From Candidatus Poribacteria bacterium (GTDB lineage: Bacteria; Poribacteria; WGA-4E; WGA-3G), in assembly GCA_021295715.1 (NCBI GenBank), contig JAGWBV010000021.1, positions 1 to 62,610 of the forward strand: a stretch of DNA of 62,610 nt, read 5' to 3'. The position numbers were made by a program, and so were the translations under genes. Positions 7,953 to 16,979 of the stretch are shown piece by piece; within the stretch, counting starts at the first letter, position 1; each line of letters begins with the position of its first letter. The notes beneath the pieces are model-generated. The model searched no databases, was not told the DNA's origin, and saw nothing but the letters and a program-made list of their open reading frames with translations.

Positions 7953-8966
7953 TTATGCCCACGCGTCGAGGACGACTTTTCCACAGTCATGTGTACACTG
8001 CAATGCCCAGGCTTCCTGAATCTGGCGCATAGGGAAGGTGTGCGTGATGAATGTATCCAACTGATCCTTCACTTGTGTAATCATCCGCATCATAGCAGGA
8101 GTGTCTGAAAGGTTGTAATGCCGCGTGCCGTGTAATATCAAGCCTTTATTGATAATAGCACTTCCCTGAATTTCCACGTCACCAATGCCGCCAATCAATG
8201 CAATGTGTCCTTTCGGGCGTGTTACGTCAATCAATAATCGGACTGCTGCGGAAGCCGCTGAGCACTCCACGCCTTTGTCTGCGCCTCTGCCATCTGTCAT
8301 ATCCCGAATCTGATCGGCGACATCTTCATCTTGTGGGTTAACGACTTCTGCCGCACCGAGTTTTTTCGCCAGGTCCGCTCGATACGGATGGCTCTCAACA
8401 GCGATGACGCGCGCACCTCTATACACTGCGTTAATCACACCACCAAGCCCAATAGGTCCCATCCCCGTAATCAGAATAGTATCAAACGCGCTGACATTCA
8501 TCAACCGCATGGCATTGGATGTTGATCCGAGTCCACAGCATGCCATTCCAGCGTGATCATAGGAGACCCCATCCGGGATCGGCACCAGTAGCCAGTCCTG
8601 CTTAAGGATGTACTGCGCGTAAGTCGCCGTCACACCTGTCTGTTCGGTAACGTGTAGGATCTTGTTGTCGTCTGGGCAGTGCGCATATTCGCCTGTTAAG
8701 CAGACATGACACTTTCCACAAGGATAGTGTGGCATGACGACAACGCGGTCGCCTACCTTAACAGTGCCTTCTTGTGCGATGTCTACCACTTCACCAGCCG
8801 CTTCGTGTCCGAAACTGTCGCCTTTATGTTCGCTTTTGAAGCCTTTGTATTCTGTACACATGGGTGCCGAATGAATTTTCACGACGACAAACTCACCCTT
8901 GGCAACCGGGTCGGGTTTATCTATTAAGCCCGCACTTTCGGGGCCGAATTTTGCAACGACTTTCAT
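7953..8966 (-). CDS. Zinc-dependent alcohol dehydrogenase (MDR family)
   Basis: 337 residues from an ATG at 8966 preceded by GGAGGT; an in-frame ATG at 8996 lacks a ribosome site. Catalytic zinc: Cys37 (APMCTEY) and His54-Glu55 (GHEAAGE). Structural zinc: Cys83, Cys86, Cys89, Cys97. The nucleotide loop is GMGPIGLGG. The substrate is not predictable; the enzyme may work with the neighbouring Gfo/Idh dehydrogenases in polyol or sugar oxidation. The 3' end abuts an F1 repeat tail. Confidence 0.88.
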   Translation of the reverse strand: MKVVAKFGPESAGLIDKPDPVAKGEFVVVKIHSAPMCTEYKGFKSEHKGDSFGHEAAGEVVDIAQEGTVKVGDRVVVMPHYPCGKCHVCLTGEYAHCPDDNKILHVTEQTGVTATYAQYILKQDWLLVPIPDGVSYDHAGMACCGLGSTSNAMRLMNVSAFDTILITGMGPIGLGGVINAVYRGARVIAVESHPYRADLAKKLGAAEVVNPQDEDVADQIRDMTDGRGADKGVECSAASAAVRLLIDVTRPKGHIALIGGIGDVEIQGSAIINKGLILHGTRHYNLSDTPAMMRMITQVKDQLDTFITHTFPMRQIQEAWALQCTHDCGKVVLDAWA

Positions 8967-9022
8967 CGATACCTCCATTCTTTGAAGAAGGCACAACCTA
9001 ACAGGCTATGCTACAAAACATT

Positions 9023-9107
9023 GACTGCAACACCGACGCAGGCGGATAGAGGGAAGGTGCATCAAACATGGAACCGATTCCACTACTCCGCAAGGAAAAG
9101 TTAAAAA
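9023..9107 (+). repeat. F1 repeat, copy 3, overlapping a stop codon
   Basis: The hairpin is CTGC...GCAG. The tail reads CCGCAAGGAAAAGTTAAAA. The TTA in the tail (9101-9103) is the TAA stop codon, read on the minus strand, of the MFS transporter gene. Confidence 0.75.
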
Positions 9108-10471
9108 TCCGTTTCTTCTGCGGTCTCATCTTCGTGCATAATTTCCTTTAACTGGAGTCCGATCCGGAAAGCAGCGAGGCAGATACCTACCGATATAGCG
9201 AACAACCACCGATAACCGATATAAGGCGCAAGAAACCCACCAAGGAGCGGCGCACAACTCACAGGCATAAGGAGCGTGTTCATGAAACCGATGTAACTCG
9301 GACGGTTCCGAGGCGGCGCGATGTTTAACATGTACGCCATGAAACCTACCATCATGCCGTTTGCCAAAATACCTCCAACGATGAAGATCAGGAGGAAGGC
9401 AGGCATTTGTAATGATGTCGGCAATATACCGGAAGAAAAGGCGAGCGCAGGCGGAATACCCATCAGAGCCGCTGTGATAATCAGCAACCATCGGACACCA
9501 TACTTTTCACCGATATGTCCCCACAATGCGTTTGAAATCACACCACTCAACGCAGAACAGACGATGAAAAATCCCATCGTCGCTTCTGAAAATCCTAACT
9601 CATTCAATGCATACGGCATGTAGAACGGAGATGCCATGCCGGAAAAGTGTGCAAAAACACGGAAGAAAATGAAACGTCGGTAATTTTCGTCTGTCCGCAG
9701 GAAGTAAGCACCGTGTTTTAGATGTTGCCACATCGGTTGCCGCCTCGGATGAACAGGATGAATAGGCTCGCGTACTCCTAAAAAACTCACAAAAGAGAAG
9801 AACGCTGCCGCCACCGAACAGACGAAGAGAAAAGCGTAGTTATACGGAAACCCAAGATCGGTATCCAGGCGACAAACGGAACCGATAAAATACATGGTGA
9901 CTGTTTTAAAAGTCTGTGTGATATTCCCCAATATGCCCGTAAATTCAGATTCGTCTCCGAGTACTGCGCGAACCAAGAATCCAACCCAAATCGCAAAAAA
10001 GCCACCATAGAGTTGGCGCAAGCTAAAGAAACGGGCGCGCTGCTGCGGTGCTATCGCTTTAGAAACGATGTCCATGTACGGAAGGGTCGAAACACCCATG
10101 GCGGAAGAGGATAAAAAATAAAGGCACAGAAAGGAGGCGGCGAGCAGCGTTGGGTTTTGTTCACCAATTGTGATCGTGCAGAAGAAGACAGCAAGCCATG
10201 CTAAAACCCGAACACTCATACCGAGCGCGTAGAATGGCATTTTTCTCGGACGGTGTTCAAGCAGGTTCGACATCAGCAGTTGGGGCCACATCCATCCTGC
10301 CGTCATCATTGAGCCCGTTAAACCTACCAGAATGTCGGAACCGCTTAATTTATGAATAAAAGCAGGAAGCACCGTCGATGAGTCCGCAAACGCTAAGTTA
10401 ATACGCATAAAGGTGCCTTGAAGCAGCGCAAATCGAAAATTTCTCCGTTGGTCACCTACTTTTTTAGGCAT
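9101..10471 (-). CDS. Major facilitator superfamily transporter
   Basis: 456 residues with about 12 hydrophobic segments and the MFS layout of two six-helix halves. There is a long cytoplasmic loop near the middle (VREPIHPVHPRRQPMWQHL) and a conserved WGHIGEKYGVRW loop in the second half, the duplicated MFS loop motif. Substrate unknown; the neighbours suggest uptake of a sugar or sugar derivative. The stop codon lies inside an F1 tail, so the last residues were probably set by the repeat. The ATG at 10471 follows AAGAGAG at short spacing. Confidence 0.85.
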   Translation of the reverse strand: MPKKVGDQRRNFRFALLQGTFMRINLAFADSSTVLPAFIHKLSGSDILVGLTGSMMTAGWMWPQLLMSNLLEHRPRKMPFYALGMSVRVLAWLAVFFCTITIGEQNPTLLAASFLCLYFLSSSAMGVSTLPYMDIVSKAIAPQQRARFFSLRQLYGGFFAIWVGFLVRAVLGDESEFTGILGNITQTFKTVTMYFIGSVCRLDTDLGFPYNYAFLFVCSVAAAFFSFVSFLGVREPIHPVHPRRQPMWQHLKHGAYFLRTDENYRRFIFFRVFAHFSGMASPFYMPYALNELGFSEATMGFFIVCSALSGVISNALWGHIGEKYGVRWLLIITAALMGIPPALAFSSGILPTSLQMPAFLLIFIVGGILANGMMVGFMAYMLNIAPPRNRPSYIGFMNTLLMPVSCAPLLGGFLAPYIGYRWLFAISVGICLAAFRIGLQLKEIMHEDETAEETDF

Positions 10472-10940
10472 TCTCTCTTTTGTTCCTATCCAAACTTTTT
10501 GTTTTTACGGTGGATCCTAAAAATAAGTAGACATTCCACAGAACGACAGACCTATTCCCACCACTGCTGGCGGGGTTTGCAACCCCGCCTATAATTTTCA
10601 AGTAATTTTAATATCCGCTATATAGTTGTCATCCCGCAGCCAGAGCACCTTTGCGTGTTACAATCATTAGCAGTTCACCTTACTGACTGCTGAAAGCGGA
10701 GCGACCTGATTGCTAACGGCTACTTATCTTTTGACATAATTTTCGCAATTAGGTTGAATTGAAATTTCCATCGTGTCTTCGGTCCCCAAACAAAATTTCC
10801 TTTACAGTGTCTCAAAGTCGTGCTAAATTTTATAGAGTTTACACAATTTTGACCAGATTCCGCTCGCTGAGATGGCGAACCGTCAAAAGACACACGCGGT
10901 TTCCTGGTACATCCTTACAGGTTATGCTACAATAACCTCA
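10472..10940. other. Gene-free stretch with dispersed repeat pieces
   Basis: No ORF with coding character is seen. It contains an F3 hairpin (10569-10589), F2-like TGACTGCTGA words near 10680-10725, and AT-rich sequence towards 10860. A TTGACA occurs at 10734-10739 without a convincing -10 element. Confidence 0.6.
10569..10589. repeat. F3 hairpin
   Basis: GGCGGGGTT-TGC-AACCCCGCC, a perfect 9-bp stem preceded by GCT. Related units with compensated stems are at 13862-13883 and 33927-33948, and degenerate ones at 36378-36435 and about 54690. Confidence 0.75.
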
Positions 10941-11072
10941 AAACCCGTAGCGCGTAATGAAATTGTGCCTTAAAGTGCATAATTTGTCTTTGCTTTACAT
11001 TTGGAGAGCGGATATAAGAAAGGCACTCCAAAGATAGAACCCGCGTCATTTAACCGCAAGGAAAAATTAAAA
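10941..11072 (+). repeat. F1 repeat, copy 4, with internal insertion
   Basis: Carries the GTAATGAAAT...GGAG loop type, but with about 35 extra bases between GTAATGAAAT and TGGAGAGCGGAT compared with the copy at 45651. The tail is CCGCAAGGAAAAATTAAAA. It is followed by a second F1 copy. Confidence 0.7.
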
Positions 11073-11100
11073 TCTGACCATCCCTTTTAAAAACGGATTG

Positions 11101-11190
11101 CCAGCCTGCAACAACGGCGCAGGCGATTCCAGAGAAGGATGTGTCAAAGTTCTAACCTATGTCGTTCTCCCGCAAGGAAAAATTAAAAAA
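11101..11190 (+). repeat. F1 repeat, copy 5, abutting a start codon
   Basis: The stem GCCTGC/GCAGGC is perfect. The tail CCGCAAGGAAAAATTAAAA ends two or three bases before the ATG at 11192. The tail is open in the reading frame of the gene, so a longer but false start at 11159 is possible by ORF calling. Confidence 0.8.
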
Positions 11191-11191
11191 T

Positions 11192-12145
11192 ATGGAACCT
11201 CTTCGAATTGGATTTCTCGGTGCCGGCGGATTCGCAAGGCATACCATTTATCCGGCACTACATCTCGCCCCTGTCGCATTACAAGCTGTTTGCGATGCCG
11301 ACGAAAATCGTGCAAAGGACGCTGCCGGCAAATTCGGTACAGGAAGATATTACACCGATCGGCACGAAATGTTTGAAAAGGAAGACTTGGAAGCAGTCAT
11401 CATCAGCATGGGACCCGACCCAAGGCAGCCGCTCGTGCTTGAAACGCTCGCGGCGGGGTATCATGTATTCACACCAAAACCGCCAGCACCATCGCTCGCC
11501 GAAACGATCACGCTGGCGGAAACCGCAGAACAGCACAATAAAACATTGATGGTAAACTTCCAACGTCGGTTCAGCCTCGGTGTGCGGGAGGCAAGACAGA
11601 TTATGCAAACCGAATCCTTCGGACAACTCACACAACTCTTCTGCTCATTCTGTAGCGGTAAGTACCCGACGGTCAAAAGTTACCTGCTCGATTTCGCCAT
11701 CCACCACTTCGATTTGGCGCGGCACATCGCTGGCGCGGATGTGAAAGAACTCAGCGTTTTTCACAATGAAGTCGATGGACAAGGTGCCTTTGCTGTCGCC
11801 GTAGAATACACAAACGGCGCGGTGGGAAGTTTACAGTTGACCAGCCAACGCTTGTGGCAGCGTAACTATGACTACATCGAAATTACAGGACAACACGAAT
11901 ACATCGTTTTAGACGGGTTGTGGGGGGCACAGCACTTCACCGAATCCGGGAACACTTTTACCTCAAATTTCTCCGATCAGCGCAACGGAGAGCTGACAGG
12001 CGATGGTATCAGTCTTACCGAGTTCGTCAATGCCATTCGTGAAGACCGAGAGCCAATATCCAGCATACATGACTGTGTTGGCACGATGCGGTTCTACGAT
12101 GCTGTCCTTCAACGCAAAAAAGGCGTTATTTCCTTAGTTGATTAG
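11192..12145 (+). CDS. Gfo/Idh/MocA family oxidoreductase, atypical TPKP motif
   Basis: 317 residues starting MEPLRIGFLGAGGF. The Rossmann loop is GAGGFARH (10-17). The usual (C)EKP is replaced by TPKP at 94-97, so the lysine is kept but the glutamate is lost. DFAIHHFDLARHIAG gives the conserved His/Asp of the C-terminal domain. An upstream in-frame ATG at 11159 would translate the F1 repeat tail and is rejected. A ribosome site would have to come from the repeat (AAGG about 12 bases before the ATG). Probably a sugar dehydrogenase acting with the next, convergent polyol dehydrogenase. Confidence 0.85.
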   Translation: MEPLRIGFLGAGGFARHTIYPALHLAPVALQAVCDADENRAKDAAGKFGTGRYYTDRHEMFEKEDLEAVIISMGPDPRQPLVLETLAAGYHVFTPKPPAPSLAETITLAETAEQHNKTLMVNFQRRFSLGVREARQIMQTESFGQLTQLFCSFCSGKYPTVKSYLLDFAIHHFDLARHIAGADVKELSVFHNEVDGQGAFAVAVEYTNGAVGSLQLTSQRLWQRNYDYIEITGQHEYIVLDGLWGAQHFTESGNTFTSNFSDQRNGELTGDGISLTEFVNAIREDREPISSIHDCVGTMRFYDAVLQRKKGVISLVD

Positions 12146-12232
12146 CGCGTCACCTCTCCCGCATCTCCATGTCTCGCCTCATAAGCAAGGGGCGAGACAC
12201 GCAGCATAGGCTAACAGTCTATGCCGCAAAAA

Positions 12233-12322
12233 GCAGCCCGCAACAACGGCGCAGGCGAATCCTGAGAATGGCGCGTCAAAGTGATAATCTACGTCGTTCC
12301 TCCGCAAGGAAAAATTAAAAAA
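12233..12322 (+). repeat. F1 repeat, copy 6, overlapping a stop codon
   Basis: The AACAACGGC loop type is present and the tail is CCGCAAGGAAAAATTAAAA. The TTA at 12315-12317 inside the tail is the stop codon, read on the minus strand, of the dehydrogenase 12315-13763. Confidence 0.8.
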
Positions 12323-13763
12323 TGCTTTCTAATACCTCAAGACACGTCTCTCCGTTAACCAACCGATGATAATATCCGCTGACGCGTTCCATAAAGTCCC
12401 GGTTCCCGTCCAAGCCGCTCGGTGACGCAGCACTGGCAGGCGACCACAATGCCGTGTTTGAGAGGATCGCCTTGATCCGTTCTGCTACATCTGATTCACT
12501 TACCCCAAACGTCCCTTTCAGAATGTCCTGTATCGTCCGATCAGGATCACGGATTTCGTATACCTCGCCAGTATCGGTAATACCTTTATAGTCGTCAGGA
12601 GGCGAGATTGTATGCGGTGTCAGAAACCGAAGTACGGTTGCGAAGGAATACGCGAAGTCAGATTTGAAGAGTTCTGTACTCGCATCATAGTTCGGTGAAC
12701 GAACAATATCGGCGGCGCGTTCACGAAGTTTCACTGTTTCAATGATGTTGATCCGGGCGTTGTCGTCTTTGACTCGACGGATGCGCGCAACGAATTCCAA
12801 TGAATATGCCAGCGCGCTTTTCCCTGCTATCGGGATGTCCGCCTCTACAATCTTAGCGTATCCATCCATCAGACGTTCGAGATGTGGTGCAAACGTTGGG
12901 TGTGCCGCTGCTTCGTTGACATATTCAATACCAGAGAGTGTTCCTTTGTGCGTAATCCCCGGCACATGCACAGAATTCACCAAAAGCAACTTCCAGTCGT
13001 GATACGATTCAATACTCTCCTGACTCACAACAACACCGTAGTCTTGAAGTTCACCGAACGGCACACGCAATAGGTCGTCCGAATCCTCCAGGATAAGTGG
13101 TGTCGCTGGCATTGCCTCGGCGTATGTTATCAATTCATCTTGGCTTTCGATCCGTGCACGCGCCTCCTCTTGAATCTCATCGGGCACAGCATAGACTTGC
13201 GGCACAAGGCGGTCTCCCATTTCATTGAGAAACCCCACGTTTGTTTCCAACCACGCCGCGTAATCATCGTTCCGTTTCGGATACTCGTTGCAGAGAATAT
13301 CGCGGAGAATATCGCCGTTATTTCGGAGGTTATCGGTGTTGATGACACAAAGCGTCGCCTCCGCACCGTGATGACAGAAATAGCAATAGAGCGTCTCTTC
13401 CAAAACATCCATCGCCAGTTCACCCTTGGCGATTCCGGCTTCAGTTACACCGATAAGGAGGAGGTCCAATGAATGTTCCGTCTGAGCATAAAACTGCTCG
13501 CGTCCTGCCGCTGTGGCAAGTGTTGTCGCCCCAACGACGCTTGAGACCTGTTGGATGTCGTGAACACCGCTCATATCGAACGTGACAACATGGTATACGC
13601 CGCCTTGTTGGTTGAAGGCATCGGCTTTCTCAGTGCCACGCGGCTGACCCACAAAGATACCGCCGTCATAGAGGTTCCGTTGGTTGAGGATATGAACAAA
13701 TTCATGGGTTAAGGCGCGTTGTAAACCACCCGCACCGATAGCAAGTATTTTGGTTGGCAGCAT
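12315..13763 (-). CDS. Mannitol dehydrogenase / altronate oxidoreductase family protein
   Basis: 482 residues of the polyol-specific long-chain dehydrogenase family (UxaB, MtlK). The N-terminal KILAIGAGGLQRAL is the nucleotide-binding loop. VINTDNLRNNGDIL matches the N.DN...NG signature. KLLLVNSVHVPG corresponds to the K.x(n)NG.H catalytic region. It would interconvert a hexuronate or ketose and a polyol or aldonate. A GGAGGT lies 13 bases before the ATG, longer than usual. Its last residues (ESIF) and stop fall in an F1 repeat. Closest named relatives are tagaturonate reductases; the substrate is uncertain. Confidence 0.78.
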   Translation of the reverse strand: MLPTKILAIGAGGLQRALTHEFVHILNQRNLYDGGIFVGQPRGTEKADAFNQQGGVYHVVTFDMSGVHDIQQVSSVVGATTLATAAGREQFYAQTEHSLDLLLIGVTEAGIAKGELAMDVLEETLYCYFCHHGAEATLCVINTDNLRNNGDILRDILCNEYPKRNDDYAAWLETNVGFLNEMGDRLVPQVYAVPDEIQEEARARIESQDELITYAEAMPATPLILEDSDDLLRVPFGELQDYGVVVSQESIESYHDWKLLLVNSVHVPGITHKGTLSGIEYVNEAAAHPTFAPHLERLMDGYAKIVEADIPIAGKSALAYSLEFVARIRRVKDDNARINIIETVKLRERAADIVRSPNYDASTELFKSDFAYSFATVLRFLTPHTISPPDDYKGITDTGEVYEIRDPDRTIQDILKGTFGVSESDVAERIKAILSNTALWSPASAASPSGLDGNRDFMERVSGYYHRLVNGETCLEVLESIF

Positions 13764-13799
13764 TTTTTACGTTTAAACCTCCGTTTTCCATTTCTATTT

Positions 13800-13922
13800 T
13801 CCATTTGGCTGTCGGCTGTCGGTTTCCATCAGCAAAGGGGGTTCTGTTATTTTTTCCCGCTGGTGAGATTTCCCAATCTCGCCTACTGACTGCTAATTGC
13901 TGACAGCTGACAGGGTTGTGTC
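13800..13922. repeat. Composite F2/F3 repeat region
   Basis: F2-like GGCTGTCGGCTGTCGG words are followed by an F3 hairpin at 13862-13883 (GGTGAGATT-TCCC-AATCTCGCC), then more F2 words (TGACTGC, TAATTGC, TGACAGC). Compared with the 10569 copy, the F3 stem has changed on both sides and still pairs. Confidence 0.7.
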
Positions 13923-13940
13923 AGCAACCCGTGCTGATGG

Positions 13941-15077
13941 CTATTCTAAAATATCATCATAAAGGGCTAAATAAGCGTCGGCGATGTGTTTCCAATCGTA
14001 GGGCTTAACACGCTCAACGCTCGTTTTGCCCATCTTAACACGATCTTCACCGGCGTTAATCAGTTTGACAAGCGAGTGCGCGAGTCCTTCAACATCACCC
14101 GCGTCGAACAACGCACCGTTAACGTTCTCAACCACGAGTTCATCAATGCCTTGAACACGACTGGCAACGATTGGTAACCCTGTCCCCATCGCCTCCAAAA
14201 CAACGAGCGGCATCCCTTCCGCGAGCGAAGGCAAAATGAAAACGTCAGCATCGCGATACTTTTGTGGCAACTCGGAATACGGCACTGACCCCGCAAAGCG
14301 GATATGTGGTGCTACGCCGAGATCTTCTGACAATCTTAGAAGTTCCCCTTGATACGGTCCGTCGCCGACAATTTCAATTTCAAAGTCGTGTGCCGCGTTT
14401 TCGATAATATCTGGAAGCGCACGGATCAAAAACTGGAAACCTTTACGTGGTATGAGCCTCCCAATTGTAAGCACTCGGACCTTTTCCGGACAGGCATCGC
14501 GTTGAACCGGTTCAAAACGTCCTAAATCCAAGCCATCAGGAATCACGTCCATTTTCACAACCGAATCCGTTTCTCGTGCCAATTCGCGTAAACCGTCGCT
14601 ACACGCCACAACCGCAGATGCATTACCCCAAATCGCTCGGATGATCGGTTTCAGAAGCAGGTATAACCACCGATAATAGGGCGGATCTGGGTTACGACTC
14701 GGCACATCACGCCCTCCTAAAAATACGACATACGGCACATTGCGAAGTTTCCGCAGAAGATACGCGCCACCACCCGCGGGGATACCGAAAAAGACCTGAA
14801 CGATGTCGGGTTGGAACGGCTTCGCGAACCGCAAGCCGTAGAGACTTGAACTCACCGCGTAAGTCAGCATTTCGTGGACCGCACACACATCACGGTTCTT
14901 CCGAAGCGCACGCACGCGGTGCACGTGAAAACCCTCCATTCTCTCGTCTGTTGCGCAGTCGAGAAACTGAGAGGTAATCAGATGCACTTCATGCCCCGCC
15001 GCCGCGAAGTGTTTGCCTAAGAAGTAGCTAACCCAACCACCACCCCCACCGATCGGTGGAAATTCGTGATTGAACAT
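13941..15077 (-). CDS. Glycosyltransferase, GT4 (GT-B fold)
   Basis: 378 residues starting MFNHEFPPIGGGGGW, the donor-side glycine-rich N-terminus of GT4 enzymes. The C-terminal Rossmann half has IGRLIPRKGFQFLI and the acidic signature EGMPLVVLEAMGTGLPIVAS. It would transfer a sugar from a nucleotide-sugar donor to an exopolysaccharide or glycolipid at the cytoplasmic membrane face. An upstream in-frame ATG at 15197 would translate repeat DNA and is rejected; ATG 15077 (or TTG 15080) fits the family. An F1 repeat tail lies 13 bases upstream on the same strand. Confidence 0.88.
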   Translation of the reverse strand: MFNHEFPPIGGGGGWVSYFLGKHFAAAGHEVHLITSQFLDCATDERMEGFHVHRVRALRKNRDVCAVHEMLTYAVSSSLYGLRFAKPFQPDIVQVFFGIPAGGGAYLLRKLRNVPYVVFLGGRDVPSRNPDPPYYRWLYLLLKPIIRAIWGNASAVVACSDGLRELARETDSVVKMDVIPDGLDLGRFEPVQRDACPEKVRVLTIGRLIPRKGFQFLIRALPDIIENAAHDFEIEIVGDGPYQGELLRLSEDLGVAPHIRFAGSVPYSELPQKYRDADVFILPSLAEGMPLVVLEAMGTGLPIVASRVQGIDELVVENVNGALFDAGDVEGLAHSLVKLINAGEDRVKMGKTSVERVKPYDWKHIADAYLALYDDILE

Positions 15078-15090
15078 CAAAATTTTTTTC

Positions 15091-15220
15091 TTTTTAATTT
15101 TTCTTTGCGGTTTGGTCAGGTGAGTCTGAATATTAGCGTGCCTCCCGTAGAGCTGAAGAACACCCAAGCAATACGCAGAAATACCCAAGCAAAACATGCC
15201 TCCGTTTCATTACGGGCTAC
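15091..15220 (-). repeat. F1 repeat, copy 7, with nested F5 element
   Basis: Minus-strand copy of the GTAATGAAACGGAG loop type. F5 words (TTTTGCTTGGGTATTTCTGCG and a second GCTTGGGTGTTCTTC) are inserted between the hairpin and the middle. The tail CCGCAAAGAAAAATTAAAA lies just upstream of the glycosyltransferase start. Confidence 0.75.
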
Positions 15221-15235
15221 GCGCTTTGAATGATC

Positions 15236-16114
15236 TTAAGTAATCACATACGACGTTACAAATTCAATAATCACGCCAGCGATATTGATGCCTGTGACCG
15301 ACTCCAACGCCTCAAATCCCGGCGATGGGTTGACTTCCAGAACGACGGGTCCCCCGTTTGTCTGGAGCAGATCAACCCCGGCTATTTCCAATTCCAGTGC
15401 TGCTGCCGCTGCTATAGCCAAGCGAGTGTATTCGTCTGTCAGTGCTATAGCCTCTCCAGACGCGCCTTTGTGAATATTCGCTCGGAATTCACCCTGAGGC
15501 GCGCTCCTTTTCATCGCCGCAACGGCTTCGCCTCCTACGACCAGAACACGGATGTCAACCCCACCGGCTTCCGCAATAAAGGACTGGATAACATAGTCCT
15601 GATGGAGGTCGCACAGCGCATCTACAGTCGAGCTAAGCGATGTCGGCGTATCTAACAACATAACGCCCGTGCCGTGTGTGCCGTGAAACGGTTTTAAAAT
15701 AAAGGGATACTCCCCGACTTCCGCCACAGCGTCATCTAAAAATGTGGCGGAACCGACGGTGAGACTCGGTGGGATAGGTAAGCCGTGCTGCGCAAGGATG
15801 CGGAGGGAGTGGAATTTGTGGCGTGCCGTCGCAATCGATTTTGCCCGATTCACCACAGGCGTTCCGATCCATTCAAAATGCGCCAAGACCTCTTCGCCGT
15901 ACTGCGCTGTCGTCCGGCTGAGCCGTGGCACGATGACATCAAAATCTTCTGCCGGTTTCCCATGATAGGTAATACGATTACCGGTGCCACCGATATGGAG
16001 ATAGAAACCGAAGGGATCTAAAATTTCTGCGGCGTGTCCTGAAGTGATGGCTATTTCGCTAAGCCTGCGTGTGGAGTGATTTTGAGGTCCCCGTGAGAGG
16101 ATACCAATTTTCAT
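15236..16114 (-). CDS. RimK-like ATP-grasp ligase
   Basis: 292 residues. The N-terminal pre-ATP-grasp domain begins MKIGILSRGPQNHSTRRL. The ATP-grasp core shows YPFILKPFHGTHGTGVMLLD (glycine loop with the ATP lysine), VIQSFI hinge, DIRVLVVGG, FRANIHKGA and a C-terminal VLEVNPSPGFEALE metal site. The family ligates glutamate or other amino acids to peptides, proteins or cofactors (RimK, LysX, MptN). It ends with FVTSYVIT. No ribosome site is obvious before the ATG. No LysW or F420 partner is adjacent, so the substrate is unknown. Confidence 0.88.
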   Translation of the reverse strand: MKIGILSRGPQNHSTRRLSEIAITSGHAAEILDPFGFYLHIGGTGNRITYHGKPAEDFDVIVPRLSRTTAQYGEEVLAHFEWIGTPVVNRAKSIATARHKFHSLRILAQHGLPIPPSLTVGSATFLDDAVAEVGEYPFILKPFHGTHGTGVMLLDTPTSLSSTVDALCDLHQDYVIQSFIAEAGGVDIRVLVVGGEAVAAMKRSAPQGEFRANIHKGASGEAIALTDEYTRLAIAAAAALELEIAGVDLLQTNGGPVVLEVNPSPGFEALESVTGINIAGVIIEFVTSYVIT

Positions 16115-16247
16115 AGTGTTATGACAGAATCAAAATCCTCTGCTGATGGAACAGATGTAGAAATAAACGCTAAAAAACCTACTTTTCCATTCCAAGTCAA
16201 TCCAGATTTTGAGTGTTTACTTCCCTTGCTCGAATGGAGACATAATC

Positions 16248-16781
16248 CTATTTCGATGCTGGTGAATTCCCGCCTATGAGCAGTTCCAACGGTTCCGTTG
16301 ATTCTCGCAAAAGTTTGAGTGCCGCTTCTCCCCGACAGCGATGCTCGTTTTGAAGTTCGGATACGCGTGTTCTGAAAAGCAGCATCGTCTCAGCAACCCC
16401 CGGTTCGGTAACAGCACCAGCAAGCAGACCTCGAATAATCAATTGAACATTTTTTAGCGCGGGGTTTTGTTGAACAGAATGTGTGGCACACTCGTTGATT
16501 AAAGAGCGATACTCGTTTAGCAAATCGGGTCCTACAAGCGCATTGCTCTCTGTAACCAATGACTCAGCATCCAAGACAAAACCGAAAGTGTTATCTTTTC
16601 CGTTCTCGTCAAAAATACTATAGCGATCATTGACAAACATAAAAATGTACTGGTGATCACCTGCTAAAAAATCTTCGATGCAAAACCTTTTGCCGTACCA
16701 ATCTTTCTTCGGAACAATAGTTCCCTTCTCAAGACACGCATTATAATGAGATTGGTCAGTTGTGTAATAGGCATCAGCCAT
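16248..16781 (-). CDS. Hypothetical protein
   Basis: 177 residues from the ATG at 16781, which has AAAGGT seven bases upstream; an earlier in-frame ATG at 16811 has none. It starts MADAYYTTDQSHYNACLEKG and has an FMFVNDRYSIFDENGKDNTFGFVLDAE block, followed by a helical C-terminal half with LLFRTRVSELQNEHRCRG. No signal peptide or membrane segment. I do not recognise a named domain. A repeat-filled gap separates it from the 76-residue gene upstream, which is on the same strand. Confidence 0.7.
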   Translation of the reverse strand: MADAYYTTDQSHYNACLEKGTIVPKKDWYGKRFCIEDFLAGDHQYIFMFVNDRYSIFDENGKDNTFGFVLDAESLVTESNALVGPDLLNEYRSLINECATHSVQQNPALKNVQLIIRGLLAGAVTEPGVAETMLLFRTRVSELQNEHRCRGEAALKLLRESTEPLELLIGGNSPASK

Positions 16782-16809
16782 AGGGTAAACCTTTCTATAG
16801 GTATAACTC

Positions 16810-16960
16810 AAGTTACTACTAACAAATTTTGGTGTTTTGCTTGGGTATTTCTGCGGATTCTAACAAAGATTTCAGGCACTTTCCTCACCCCGTTAGGGGC
16901 GATATATCTGTAGAAAATGGCGTATTTAAGCAACTGCCCCCTGTAGGGGTGCTATGTCTA
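16810..16960. repeat. Mixed repeat block with F5 and tandem CCCC hairpins
   Basis: Begins with CAAGTTACTACTAACAAATT, shared at 22 of 24 positions with 33397 onwards. It then has F5 (TTTTGCTTGGGTATTTCTGCG). Two similar units follow: CCCC-GTTA-GGGG plus ATATCTGTAGAAA, and CCCC-CTGTA-GGGG plus ATGTCTATAGAGA. No coding signal. Confidence 0.7.
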
Positions 16961-16979
16961 TAGAGATAGGTGACTCACG

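Noticed and set aside
11159-11191. Upstream start for the Gfo/Idh gene
   Set aside because: The added residues (MSFSRKEKLKN) are a translation of the F1 repeat tail; the family begins at ATG 11192.
15078-15197. N-terminal extension of the glycosyltransferase
   Set aside because: It translates an F1/F5 repeat; the conserved domain starts at ATG 15077.
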